In this document: piece after piece, positions 47,225-56,334 of the stretch
Layout of the letters: each line of letters begins with the position of its first letter
Numbering within the stretch: the first letter of the stretch is position 1
Assembly (NCBI GenBank): GCA_910584695.1
Contig: CAJUBR010000005.1
Coordinates: 10,338 to 74,337, forward strand
Direction of reading: 5' to 3'
Source: an uncultured Lachnospiraceae bacterium
Lineage (GTDB): Bacteria; Bacillota; Clostridia; Lachnospirales; Lachnospiraceae
DNA: 64,000 nt
The notes under the pieces: generated by a model
Told to the model about the DNA's origin: nothing
Seen by the model: the letters and a program-made list of their open reading frames with translations, nothing else
Database searches by the model: none
Translations under genes and position numbers: made by a program

Positions 47225-47821
47225 GTGTTAAAAAGTAAAAAAATTTTAGGTATATGTTTATCAATGATGTTGTTTGGAATGATTGGAATTGGAGTGTTGG
47301 GTCAATCGAATAGTTCATGTGATGATGTGATTTATCTTAACAATGTAGGAGCGACTAAATGCTGGAAAGCAACTTGTGGTCATAAATCAAAGTCGTATAC
47401 ATATCCTGCCTATAAGACAAGTCGTCGTTATACAAAATATTATCATGGGGGTACATATTTGGACCCGGGAGTATCAGAAACAGTTTCCATTTCAAAAACG
47501 GTTTCACAAAGTATGAATGTGTCAGCAGGAGTTGATGGAGAGGTTGCAAAAGCATCTGTGGGATACACTGGTGGAAAAAGTGTTTCCTGCTCAAAGTCGC
47601 AAACATTGAAAAATGGAAAAAAATATAGAAGATATCCTCACTTAGGTGTTGAATTTGCAGATAGAAATAATAATGTTACAATTAAGAAGAGAACGTATGA
47701 TCCCGCATGGCATTTGACAGCAACAAATAAATATTGTAAATTTTCTACAAAAGTAGAAAAACAGTCATGTAAAGTAAAAGTGGCTGTGGGATTATCATTA
47801 TTAGACAATATCAAAAAATAA
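47225..47821 (+). CDS. Secreted Cys-containing, Ser/Thr-rich beta protein of unknown function
   Basis: 198 residues from GTG 47225 (AAAGGA about nine bases upstream). A signal peptide of about 30 residues (KKILGICLSMMLFGMIGIGV). The mature part has seven Cys, several in SSCDDV, TKCWKATCGHK, SVSCSK, KYCKF and QSCKVK, so disulfides are likely. The middle has alternating Ser/Thr/Val (SETVSISKTVSQSMNVSAGV, then ASVGYTGG), like the amphipathic strands of aerolysin-type pore formers and of some secreted actinobacterial beta proteins. This resemblance is only a pattern. It is the first gene of the AT-rich cassette and is followed by an attenuator-like hairpin, suggesting higher expression than the genes behind it. 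Confidence 0.65.
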   Translation: MLKSKKILGICLSMMLFGMIGIGVLGQSNSSCDDVIYLNNVGATKCWKATCGHKSKSYTYPAYKTSRRYTKYYHGGTYLDPGVSETVSISKTVSQSMNVSAGVDGEVAKASVGYTGGKSVSCSKSQTLKNGKKYRRYPHLGVEFADRNNNVTIKKRTYDPAWHLTATNKYCKFSTKVEKQSCKVKVAVGLSLLDNIKK

Positions 47822-47836
47822 ATAACATGTATTTGC

Positions 47837-47868
47837 ACCTCCTACAGTATTATTGTGGGAGGTCTTTT
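47837..47868 (+). terminator. Attenuator-like hairpin after the secreted-protein gene
   Basis: ACCTCCTACA (47837-47846) pairs with TGTGGGAGGT (47854-47863), one G-U pair, followed by CTTTT. The short T-run suggests partial termination between the first and second cassette genes. Confidence 0.65.
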
Positions 47869-47882
47869 AGGAGAATGAGAAT

Positions 47883-48743
47883 TTGAAAAAATCGTATGGT
47901 ATAGCATTAGTGGTTTTAGCGACTATTATTGGAGTAGGAATGTTGTTTTTTAATAAGAATGAAAAAACAAGAGTACCGAAAGCGGGACTCTATTTTTTGC
48001 CGCAAAACAGTTTTTATGCGATAGTTCCTACAGAGGAGATGGATATCGCATTAGACTTTTATGAGGTGTCAAAAGATGTTTCTTTAGAAAGATATATTGA
48101 TAAATGCAGTGGATTTATTTTGATGAGCAATATTGGAGAAGAGTATCCTGTAGGAGTATGTAAAGACAGCATTTGTGATGAGAATAAAAATATAAAACTT
48201 AATAATTGTATGACAGCTCGAAAGTATAAGGTGGATGTTTCGGTTACTCCAAATAGAAATATTAAAATAACAGGAGTTAAGTTTAAAGACCCAAAAGGGA
48301 GAACAACTTATCAAGATATAGGATGTATTGAATTTTATATTTCAACAGATTTACAGGGTGATTTATCAGTATCATCAAATAGGATAGATTGGGAATCTTT
48401 TGTACAACCAACATTTGATCATGCTGAGTTAATTGTTTCAAATGAAGAAAAACAGAATGTTAAAATTGTTAATTTATATTATGGTGATACGGGAATAGAG
48501 TCTAAGGGAGGTACCACATTTGAGGTAAAAGCAAAGGAAGATAGGACTATTATTGCAAACGTTAATTTGGGAAATGAAGAGAACGGTAAACCTATTATTT
48601 ATTATTTGAAGCCTGTTATAAAAGGCATATGTAATAATAAAAGCAGAGAAATTGTATGTAGTAATGTTTGCAGAGAGGCTTATTATGGTACATCAAAAGA
48701 AATTAGAGAATATTTATACAAAATAAGTAAAGAGAGCGAATAA
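47883..48743 (+). CDS. Membrane-anchored hypothetical protein, cassette gene 2
   Basis: 286 residues from a TTG at 47883, ten bases from AGGAG. A single N-terminal helix (about residues 5-23) anchors or exports it. The rest is strand-rich and extracytoplasmic, with Cys pairs (VCKDSICDENK, KGICNNKSREIVCSNVCRE). No family recognised. The stop overlaps the CPBP gene start (TAATG), so the two are translationally coupled and likely function together. Confidence 0.6.
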   Translation: MKKSYGIALVVLATIIGVGMLFFNKNEKTRVPKAGLYFLPQNSFYAIVPTEEMDIALDFYEVSKDVSLERYIDKCSGFILMSNIGEEYPVGVCKDSICDENKNIKLNNCMTARKYKVDVSVTPNRNIKITGVKFKDPKGRTTYQDIGCIEFYISTDLQGDLSVSSNRIDWESFVQPTFDHAELIVSNEEKQNVKIVNLYYGDTGIESKGGTTFEVKAKEDRTIIANVNLGNEENGKPIIYYLKPVIKGICNNKSREIVCSNVCREAYYGTSKEIREYLYKISKESE

Positions 48744-49654
48744 TGAAGAGATATGAAAAGATATTGTTATGTAAACATCAATACATGCTGCTTATATTGG
48801 CTGGGTTACTTGCACTTATTGCGTCTATAGTTGAGTCAATAATGCCAGAGATGAATTTTTATGTATCATGTTATTTGAGTATAATTAATGTAATAATATG
48901 TTATGGTGTCATAAGTGTATTTTTTTTGAAAAAAAGAAATAAAGGTTTTTTTATTATGAAAAGCAAAGATATATTAAGTGCAAGTGCAATAGCATTGTGC
49001 GTAGCTTTGGTTTGCTATTTTTTTCAAAATATGATATTTAATTTATTATATGTTTTTTTTGACTATATACCAGAAAAGTATAATTATTTAGTTGAGAATA
49101 TTACGTATGAAAATAACTCTTATTCTTTAATCGGGAGAGTTGTTCTAATTTTTTCATTTGGTATAATAATACCATTTTTTGAGGAGTTGTTTTTTAGGTT
49201 TGTAATGTTAGAAAATTACAACAATACATCAATTATTTTAAGATTTGTATTAGTGAACTTTTGTTTTGTATTACTGCACGATAATATAGATTTAATGATA
49301 TTTGTGATTCCTTTAAGCGTAGTATGTTCTTTACTAATGCATAATAAAAGGTGCTTTGTATATCCATTTATCGTACATTGTATTGTAAATATTGTAGGAA
49401 TATTGGAAATACCGTTAGATGAAATTGCTTTTTCTCCCAAGTATGCGATTCAGTATAGTGAAAAAACAACGGCACTGACCAATGTGTTTTTTAATATAAT
49501 AGTAGTTGCTTTTTTTACAACTTTGCTGTGTGCAATAATGGGGCAAAAAAAAGAAGATAGCATTAATGAAGGAGTTTTAGTAAAAAATAGAGATAATTTG
49601 TCTTATTTTTTTTCAGTTGGAATATATTTTTTACTACAATATCTTGCCGGTTGA
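48743..49654 (+). CDS. CPBP family intramembrane metalloprotease
   Basis: 303 residues with about eight membrane helices. The CPBP (Abi/Rce1-like) motifs are present: the EExxxR motif in FFEELFFRFVMLE, a His in FVLLHDN, and HxxxN in FIVHCIVNIVG. Family members process or protect against bacteriocins and cleave prenylated or membrane peptides. Here it sits behind a secreted Cys-containing protein, so processing, release or self-protection for that product is a reasonable guess. It is AT-rich like its neighbours. Confidence 0.8.
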   Translation: MKRYEKILLCKHQYMLLILAGLLALIASIVESIMPEMNFYVSCYLSIINVIICYGVISVFFLKKRNKGFFIMKSKDILSASAIALCVALVCYFFQNMIFNLLYVFFDYIPEKYNYLVENITYENNSYSLIGRVVLIFSFGIIIPFFEELFFRFVMLENYNNTSIILRFVLVNFCFVLLHDNIDLMIFVIPLSVVCSLLMHNKRCFVYPFIVHCIVNIVGILEIPLDEIAFSPKYAIQYSEKTTALTNVFFNIIVVAFFTTLLCAIMGQKKEDSINEGVLVKNRDNLSYFFSVGIYFLLQYLAG

Positions 49655-49666
49655 AAGGGGTAATAA

Positions 49667-51751
49667 ATGTATAAGTCAATAATTATTAAAATTATGTTTT
49701 TGAGTTTATGTATATTTGTTGTAGGGTGTGAAAAAAAGAGTGAACTTAAGACAGATTGTGAAGAAAATAATTCCTACATAATAGAAGATTTATTGGAGTA
49801 TTCTGTGGAGAGTGGGGATATTTATGTAGAAATGTTAGAAAATAACATTGTATACAATCATTCTGGACAGTCACTTATGATAGCTGATCAGAATGGACAG
49901 AATGCAAAAGAGTTATTAAATTTGGAAAATGAACAGTTTATTTGCGGAATTGGATATGACAATCAAAATATATTAGTAATGACAGAAAAAGTTGGAGAAG
50001 ATGATGATTCCTTTTATTTGACAGAAGTTAATTTTACAGGGGAACAGAAAGGGAAAGTGGAGGAGTTATCTGTTTTTCCTAAGAATATTGTAAAAGATAA
50101 TAAGAATAGATGGATTGTATTGTCAGGAGAAGGTGATATTTACGTATATGACAACAGTAATAAATCTGGGCAAAAAATAGAAAGAGAAGGATTCGTAGAA
50201 AGCATTTGTTTGGATGTAAATGGATATGTTCTGATTGTAGAAAACATAGATAATGTATATCATATTGTAAACTTAAAAGAAGATTTGCAGAGTGGGGAAG
50301 AAAAAATAGTATTAAACAACGTTGGATCGAAAGCAGAGTTATTTACAGGGCACGATGGAAAACAATATTTTTCAGAAGATAATTATTTGTATAGTTTTGA
50401 TTTGGATCGAAAAATAGTGCAGCCTGTTTTGCGTTGGGTCGATATCGGATTGGATTCTAGTGCAATTAAGAGAATTCGTGTTTCTAAAGAAGGATACATA
50501 TATGTGGCTATGGAGAACGATGGACAGTGTGTGATTAAGAAGTTATCACCAGATAAAAAGCCGAACAAAAGTCAAAAGGAATTGGTGTTGGCATGTGTTG
50601 GCTTGAATTCTATACTTCAAGAACAAATACTTAAGTTTAATAATCAGTCAAATGAGTATAAAATTTCTATTCGAGATTATGCTGAAGAAGAAAATCCTTA
50701 TCAGGCTTTGAATATGGATATTGTTTCTGGAAAACAGTTTGATATGATCAGTCTGGAAGGACTGGATGTACAAAATTATATAAAAAAAGAATTATTAGCA
50801 GACCTATCCGGGTATATCAATAAAAACGATTATGTAAGTGCATGCATAGAGGCAATCAGTGTGGATGGTTGTATCTATCAGATATCGCCTTATTTTTCTA
50901 TTCAAACGATTTTAGGTAAGACAAAGGATGTTGGAGAGAAACTGGGCTGGACTTCCGAGGAAATGATAAAATTTCTTGAGGACAATCGAGGAACAAGAGG
51001 ATTACTTTATTATGATGAAAGTGATCTTTTAGGAGTTTTCACTTGGTCTGGGTTAGAAGGTTATCTGGAAGAAGATGAAAATGGGAAGCATTTTCAAAAA
51101 GAAGCTTTGGAAGATACGTTAGAATTTGTAAAAAATTATCAGGAATATGCTCTTAAAAATGAAGATAATATAGATATTCCTTCTAGTGATATGATTTATC
51201 AAGGGGAATTGTCATTGTTTAAGATAGGGATTTCTTCGGGGGAAGATTATAGAGTATATAAAACAATGTTTCGTTCTGATATAACGGCGAAGGGCTATCC
51301 TATGGGTAATGCATCTGGTAATTATATGTATTTGGGAATGCCAATTGCTATCTGTTCAAAATCTAATCAAAAGGAGGCTTCATGGGAGTTTATTTCGTAT
51401 CTATTGACAGATGAAATGCAATATCAATTAAAGGAATATGGATTTCCTGTGAAACGAAAAGTGCTTAATCAACTACATGATGAATGGTGTGGAAATGGGA
51501 AGAATGAAGATGAGAATTTGACGGTTACAATTGGAGGCACAGAGAAAAAAGTTCCCTATTTGAATGAAAAAGATGTGGATGATTTGGAAACTATAATAGA
51601 ATCATCCACAAAACTGCGTGTAGATTTACCAGAACTGGAAAAGATTGTGCGGGAAGAGTCACTACTATATTTTCATGGACAGCAGGATTTGGAAAATACA
51701 AGTAAATATATTGAAAAGCGGGTTAATACATATTTAGAAGAAAGAAAATAA
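49667..51751 (+). CDS. Lipoprotein: beta-propeller-like N-terminus plus family 1 solute-binding domain
   Basis: 694 residues, ATG 49667 after AAAGGGG. A lipobox ends at Cys21 (FVVGC). Residues ~40-300 have repeated short strand blades (NIVYNHSGQSLMIADQNGQN, WIVLSGEGDIYVYDN). From ~305 on it looks like an extracellular solute-binding protein (ILKFNNQSNEYKISIRDY, then LADLSGYI, then the C-terminal KEASWEFISYLLTDEMQYQL). No permease genes adjoin, so it may act as a sensor or receptor rather than in uptake. It is the last gene of the cassette. Confidence 0.8.
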   Translation: MYKSIIIKIMFLSLCIFVVGCEKKSELKTDCEENNSYIIEDLLEYSVESGDIYVEMLENNIVYNHSGQSLMIADQNGQNAKELLNLENEQFICGIGYDNQNILVMTEKVGEDDDSFYLTEVNFTGEQKGKVEELSVFPKNIVKDNKNRWIVLSGEGDIYVYDNSNKSGQKIEREGFVESICLDVNGYVLIVENIDNVYHIVNLKEDLQSGEEKIVLNNVGSKAELFTGHDGKQYFSEDNYLYSFDLDRKIVQPVLRWVDIGLDSSAIKRIRVSKEGYIYVAMENDGQCVIKKLSPDKKPNKSQKELVLACVGLNSILQEQILKFNNQSNEYKISIRDYAEEENPYQALNMDIVSGKQFDMISLEGLDVQNYIKKELLADLSGYINKNDYVSACIEAISVDGCIYQISPYFSIQTILGKTKDVGEKLGWTSEEMIKFLEDNRGTRGLLYYDESDLLGVFTWSGLEGYLEEDENGKHFQKEALEDTLEFVKNYQEYALKNEDNIDIPSSDMIYQGELSLFKIGISSGEDYRVYKTMFRSDITAKGYPMGNASGNYMYLGMPIAICSKSNQKEASWEFISYLLTDEMQYQLKEYGFPVKRKVLNQLHDEWCGNGKNEDENLTVTIGGTEKKVPYLNEKDVDDLETIIESSTKLRVDLPELEKIVREESLLYFHGQQDLENTSKYIEKRVNTYLEERK

Positions 51752-51773
51752 TGCTGTGAGGGTCATATATCCC

Positions 51774-51797
51774 GTTGCCTGCAGCGGGGTTGTTGAC
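51774..51797 (+). repeat. Second copy of the 24-base GCAGCGGGG repeat
   Basis: One mismatch to 26826-26849. It lies between the cassette's last gene and the atpC fragment. Confidence 0.7.
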
Positions 51798-51814
51798 GAT
51801 TTAAACGTCCTAAG

Positions 51815-51887
51815 GGATTTTGTTACGATTTTGACAGAGCGTGTGGAATGGTCGAATGAGATTGATGTAAATCGTGCAAAGGTAGCC
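51815..51887 (+). pseudogene. Diverged atpC fragment
   Basis: 73 bases aligning without gaps to atpC 46714-46786, roughly 85% identical by eye; shared runs include GTGTGGAATGG, ATGAGATTGATG and AAATCGTGCAAAGG. The frame (VEWSNEIDVNRAKVA) stops right after. It is a remnant of a second atpC copy beyond the inserted cassette. Confidence 0.85.
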
Positions 51888-52005
51888 TAAAGTAAGAGCT
51901 TATGGTATACTTGTATTATGAGAATATGAAAATCAAAAAACAAGCATGTTTGCACTTCTTGGTACTCGCAACGGTACTAAGATATCTTTAGAAAGAGGAA
52001 GATAA

Positions 52006-52692
52006 ATGAAGGGTCGGATCTTAATTATTGAGGATGATAGAGAAATTACCCGGCTGTTATCCGCATTTTTAGAGGAAAATGAATACGAAACCATATCCGC
52101 CATGGATGGACAGGAAGCAGCGGTAAAAATGAAAGAAGAAAATTATGATTTGGTTTTGATGGATTTAATGTTGCCTTATAAAAGTGGGAAACATCTCCTT
52201 GAGGAGTTAAGAGAGTATTCTGTAAGTCCGGTTATTATCATATCGGCAAAATCTATGATGGAAACCAGATTGGAGATGCTTCGTATTGGAGCAGATGATT
52301 ATATTATAAAACCTTTTGACCTGAATGAAGTTTTGGTCCGGGTAGAGGTGGTGCTACGTAGAAGCGGGGCAGTAAATGAACAACAAAAGGAAGCCGTTTT
52401 GAAAAGCGGAGAGCTTTGCCTGTTTCCATTGGAACATCGGGTGATGTATCAGGATAAGGAAATTGCGTTGACATTAAAGGAGCTTATGCTGCTTCAGCTT
52501 TTTTTGGAACATCCCAAAAAGACCTTTACAAAAGCAAATTTGTATGAGACAGTGTGGAAAGATGTATACTATTACGAAGATAATACGATTAATGTTCATA
52601 TGAGCAATCTGAGAAATAAGCTGAAAAAAGCTGCCGGGCAGGACTATATTGAAACTGTGTGGGGGATTGGATATCGGTTAAAGGGGGAATAG
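52006..52692 (+). CDS. OmpR-family response regulator
   Basis: 228 residues, ATG 52006 after AGAGGAAG. Receiver domain residues 1-118 (acidic pair EDD near 8-10, phospho-Asp in DLVLMDLMLPYKSG, Lys in DYIIKPFD). Winged-helix DNA-binding domain ~130-228 (LTLKELMLLQLFLEH, TINVHMSNLRNKL). One base before the kinase gene. It likely controls the transporter/peptidase genes that follow. Confidence 0.93.
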   Translation: MKGRILIIEDDREITRLLSAFLEENEYETISAMDGQEAAVKMKEENYDLVLMDLMLPYKSGKHLLEELREYSVSPVIIISAKSMMETRLEMLRIGADDYIIKPFDLNEVLVRVEVVLRRSGAVNEQQKEAVLKSGELCLFPLEHRVMYQDKEIALTLKELMLLQLFLEHPKKTFTKANLYETVWKDVYYYEDNTINVHMSNLRNKLKKAAGQDYIETVWGIGYRLKGE

Positions 52693-52693
52693 T

Positions 52694-53611
52694 ATGGGTT
52701 TGTTAATTGGAGGCAGTATCGGGCTTTTTTTTCTGTGCGTTTATCTGTTTTTATATTTATGGGCACTGAAAGGAGAGCTTCGCAATGTGAAAGCAGAACT
52801 TGGCAGCAGCAGGAAACAGTCCTATAATCGGCAGATAACAGTCTCTTTATTTGACAGGGATTTGTCAAACATGGTTGTTGAATTAAATGATAATCTGGAT
52901 TATCAAAAGAGGCTGAAGCTGCAGGCAGAGCAGGCGGAGGAACAATTAAAAAAGTCTATATCGGATATTTCCCATGATTTACGGACGCCGCTGACTGTAA
53001 TAAATGGGAACCTGCAAATGCTGTATAAGGAGGAAATATCAAAAAAAGGACAGGAATACCTTCAGATTTGTTTGGAAAAGTCGATGGATTTAAAAATGAT
53101 GATTGATGATTTTTTTGAGCTTTCCGTATTGGAAAGTGACCACACTCCACTAGAGTTAAAGCAGGTGGATGTGACCGGTGTGCTGATGCAGTTTTTGGTG
53201 GACAACGAGGCAGTCATTCGTGCAAATGGGCTTACGCCGGAGATAAATATTCCTGAAAAAGCCGTATGGATATTGGCGAATGAACAGATGCTTGTCAGAA
53301 TTTTTGGCAATCTCTTAAATAACGTGATTAAGTATGCAAAAGATACTTTTTTGACGGAGCTTGTGTGTATGGAGGATCATCGGTGTCGGATCACATTTGC
53401 AAATGCTTTGCAGGAATTATCAAAACCTAATGTGGAGCAGATTTTTGAACGAACATATCGCGGGGATCAGGCGAGACACGAGTCGGGTGCCGGACTTGGA
53501 TTATATATCGTAAAGCTTCTTGCAGGTCGTCAGGGGGCTGAGGTACAGGCGAAACAGGAGAACGAAATGCTTTTGTTGTCGCTGTTTTTTTCAATTTCTT
53601 CTAATGTTTAA
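52694..53611 (+). CDS. Sensor histidine kinase with short sensor region
   Basis: 305 residues. One N-terminal hydrophobic helix (about 4-26) and no large extracytoplasmic domain, as in kinases that sense through a partner transporter. Phospho-His in ISDISHDLRTPLTVINGN, N-box FGNLLNNVIKYA, and G-box ESGAGLGLYIVKLLAGRQGA. Partner of the regulator upstream. Confidence 0.9.
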   Translation: MGLLIGGSIGLFFLCVYLFLYLWALKGELRNVKAELGSSRKQSYNRQITVSLFDRDLSNMVVELNDNLDYQKRLKLQAEQAEEQLKKSISDISHDLRTPLTVINGNLQMLYKEEISKKGQEYLQICLEKSMDLKMMIDDFFELSVLESDHTPLELKQVDVTGVLMQFLVDNEAVIRANGLTPEINIPEKAVWILANEQMLVRIFGNLLNNVIKYAKDTFLTELVCMEDHRCRITFANALQELSKPNVEQIFERTYRGDQARHESGAGLGLYIVKLLAGRQGAEVQAKQENEMLLLSLFFSISSNV

Positions 53612-53806
53612 GAATTTCTTTATAATTCCCTTTTATAATAATAAGTAACAATATTGTCAAGGGTATCGGCAGGTATACATGTAAGACCGGTTCCCTTGGG
53701 TCAAAGCTTAAGAGGACAACGGAAACAGTGCAGTAAAAATAAAGTTCAGATGTCCTGACGGAAAAAGATAAAAAATGATTATGACAATCATAGCAGGAGG
53801 ATGGAT

Positions 53807-54757
53807 ATGCCGAAAACGATTATTGATGTGAAACATCTGGAAAAACAATATATGAAACGGAAGGTTGTAAGGGATGTGTCTTTTGAGATTTCGGAAGGTA
53901 TGATATGCGGTTTGATCGGTCCCAATGGTGCGGGAAAAACTACGATTATGAAAATGATGGGTGGCTTGGTGCTTCCTAACGGCGGCAGCATATCCATATA
54001 TGGCGGTACTACGGAAAAGGAGCTGGCAAAGGCCAGAAGCCGTATGAGTTTTATGATTGAGACACCTTATGCAAAAGAAAATATGTCTGCCAGAGAAAAT
54101 CTGGAAAAACAGAGAATCCAGAAGGGGATTCCCGATAAACACAGAATTGATGAGGTACTTGAGATTGTGGGATTAGAGGATACCGGAAAGAAAGATGTAA
54201 AGAGATTCTCTCTGGGTATGAAGCAGAGATTGGGGATTGCGAATGCACTACTTACAAAGCCTGAAATTATGGTGCTGGATGAACCGATTAATGGTCTGGA
54301 TCCGGAAGGAATTGTAGAGATTCGAGAGCTGCTTTTAAAACTGAACAAGCAGGAGCATATAACAATTATGATATCTTCGCATATTTTAAGTGAGCTTTCC
54401 TTACTTTGTACAGATTATATTTTTATACATCATGGGGAGCTTGTGCAGTCATTATCTGCTAAAGAGCTTAAGCGGCTTTGCAAGGAGCATTATCATATTC
54501 ATACGGACCATAATGCCCTTGCACTGGCAATTTTAATCGATAAACTTTCTGTTAAGGAATATGATGTGGAGGAGGATGGAAGCATCCGGTTATATGAACA
54601 GATGGACAATATCAGAGAGATTTCTAAGGTGTTGTATGAGAATGGTGTGATACCATTGGAGCTTAGTATACGGGAGGCAAACTTAGAGCAATATTATATG
54701 GAAATGGCAGGTGAGAAGGATGTGGAACACGGTAAGAGCACAAAATTATCAGACTAA
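53807..54757 (+). CDS. ABC transporter ATPase with E-loop (LanF/BcrA-like)
   Basis: 316 residues from ATG 53807, six bases from AGGAGG; the ATG at 53801 abuts that site. Walker A GPNGAGKTT, signature FSLGMKQRLGIA, Walker B IMVLDEPINGLDPEG. The Q-loop Gln is replaced by Glu (RMSFMIETPYAKENMSA), the E-loop that marks LanFEG/BcrAB-type lantibiotic and bacitracin immunity transporters. Two ABC-2 permeases follow, as expected for LanE and LanG. Confidence 0.9.
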   Translation: MPKTIIDVKHLEKQYMKRKVVRDVSFEISEGMICGLIGPNGAGKTTIMKMMGGLVLPNGGSISIYGGTTEKELAKARSRMSFMIETPYAKENMSARENLEKQRIQKGIPDKHRIDEVLEIVGLEDTGKKDVKRFSLGMKQRLGIANALLTKPEIMVLDEPINGLDPEGIVEIRELLLKLNKQEHITIMISSHILSELSLLCTDYIFIHHGELVQSLSAKELKRLCKEHYHIHTDHNALALAILIDKLSVKEYDVEEDGSIRLYEQMDNIREISKVLYENGVIPLELSIREANLEQYYMEMAGEKDVEHGKSTKLSD

Positions 54758-55505
54758 AAATGATATTTTTATTGTATGTGTGCTGATTTTTGGAACAGTT
54801 ATGGCTTTTTTTGGTCTGCTATTCAATGGTACCGATATGCACCAGTTGACTGGAAGTATGTCATTGCTTATTTTGAGGGAAGAACTTCTGCTGATACTAG
54901 TTGTAATTACCCTGCTGTTGTCAACGAGGATTTCCGGCTGGGATATGGAAGATAAGACAATCAACTATGAGGTGTTAAGTGGACATAACAGAGGTGAGGT
55001 ATACTTTGGCAGAGTCATTACCAGCATGTTCTGGTGTATTACCTGCGGTATGCTTGTGACGTTGCTTCCCATATTAACCATGAGTATGATTAATGGCTGG
55101 GGTGTTAACATGAAGCTTGGTGATATTCTGATTCGTTATGTACTTCTTATTTTTCCGTTGTTCCGCCTGGTATCTGAGTTTGTCCTGCTTACATTTATAC
55201 TGAAAAGCTGTTATAAGGCAATGCTGATTGGCTGGGTTTTATTTGCTTCTACACTAATCGGATGTATGGTATATGAGGAACTGACAGACAGGATTATAAC
55301 CACGCAGTTTGCGTACTCTAATCTGATATGGATTATGGGGTTCAATAATGCAAAGCTGGAATATATAAACGGAGAGGATGTGCCGGTATATATTACCACA
55401 GTAAGTTCTTCAATGGCATTGGGCACTATTCTGGTCTGCCTGCTGGCGGGCATGGCATGCCTTGGGCTAGGCTATGTGATATTTCGCAAACAGGACATGA
55501 ATTAA
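54720..55505 (+). CDS. ABC-2 type permease (LanE/LanG-like), first
   Basis: 261 residues from ATG 54720 (AGGTGA six bases upstream), overlapping the ATPase gene by 38 bases. Six hydrophobic helices. The soluble loop DMEDKTINYEVLSGHNRGEV is of the type that contacts the ATPase and has a counterpart in the next permease (DFMNKTLNYEIMSGHKRKEV), so the two genes are paralogues. Confidence 0.85.
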   Translation: MWNTVRAQNYQTKNDIFIVCVLIFGTVMAFFGLLFNGTDMHQLTGSMSLLILREELLLILVVITLLLSTRISGWDMEDKTINYEVLSGHNRGEVYFGRVITSMFWCITCGMLVTLLPILTMSMINGWGVNMKLGDILIRYVLLIFPLFRLVSEFVLLTFILKSCYKAMLIGWVLFASTLIGCMVYEELTDRIITTQFAYSNLIWIMGFNNAKLEYINGEDVPVYITTVSSSMALGTILVCLLAGMACLGLGYVIFRKQDMN

Positions 55506-55525
55506 AACCGGACGGAGGGATTAAG

Positions 55526-56320
55526 GTGAAACAGATTATAAAGGCACAGCTATACCAGATCAGCAGGGGCAGATTGCAGTATATTATGCTGTTTATTACG
55601 TTATTTTTGCAGGTGATTTGGATGTTGAGCGATACAAACTTGGGATTCGGGGCAGGGGACGGCAGTTTTATTGTGATGAGTGATTATATTACATCGGGAT
55701 TTTTGGATCCGGCATTGCTATCTTTACTATTTGCATTTGTTTTTACTGCTGAAGTATGCGGTGGGGATTTTATGAACAAGACCCTAAATTACGAGATAAT
55801 GAGTGGTCATAAACGAAAAGAGGTCTATTGTGGCAGAGCAGTGCTTTCGCTGGCTGTTGGCACGATAGGTGCACTAGTCATCACTGCATTTCCCATACTG
55901 GTCGGGTGTATGATCGGTGAGTGGGGTGATTCGGTTTCAGTGGGAGCGGTAATGCTTCGGTATGGATTGTCAATTTTTCCGATTATGCGAATGATATGTG
56001 AATTTATTTTTTTATCGTATGTTATTAAGAACCAGTATATTATCATGGCTTTGGGCGGCATTCTGGTATTTGGTGGAAGTCTTCTTCCCGAACTGCTTAC
56101 AGACGGAACCGCTTGTTTTCTGGGACTGACCAGTCTGGCAAAGCTATACCATTTTACCTCGTGGAGTACCCTTACGTTAGTAGGAGAGAAAGATATTATT
56201 CTTTATGATTCTCTTTTGAAACCGGGGGAAATCGTGTCGATTATTACAGCCTCTGTTTTGTTTGGTGGTTTATTTTTGTATATGGGATATGAATTTTTTA
56301 AAAAGGATGATTTGAATTAG
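55526..56320 (+). CDS. ABC-2 type permease (LanE/LanG-like), second
   Basis: 264 residues from GTG 55526, preceded by GGAGGG; the frame upstream of it overlaps the first permease and is noise. Six membrane helices. It shares the YEIMSGHKRKEV loop and overall helix plan with the first permease. It probably forms a heterodimer with it over the E-loop ATPase. Confidence 0.85.
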   Translation: MKQIIKAQLYQISRGRLQYIMLFITLFLQVIWMLSDTNLGFGAGDGSFIVMSDYITSGFLDPALLSLLFAFVFTAEVCGGDFMNKTLNYEIMSGHKRKEVYCGRAVLSLAVGTIGALVITAFPILVGCMIGEWGDSVSVGAVMLRYGLSIFPIMRMICEFIFLSYVIKNQYIIMALGGILVFGGSLLPELLTDGTACFLGLTSLAKLYHFTSWSTLTLVGEKDIILYDSLLKPGEIVSIITASVLFGGLFLYMGYEFFKKDDLN

Positions 56321-56334
56321 CAGGAGGTGCATGT

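Noticed and set aside
46895..52005. The cassette behind atpC as a classical prophage or transposon
   Set aside because: No integrase, transposase or terminal inverted repeats; only the atpC fragment and short repeats mark the borders.
53654..53680. Promoter TTGTCA...TACATG before the E-loop ATPase
   Set aside because: The -10 box is poor at either possible spacing; a separate promoter may exist but is not supported.
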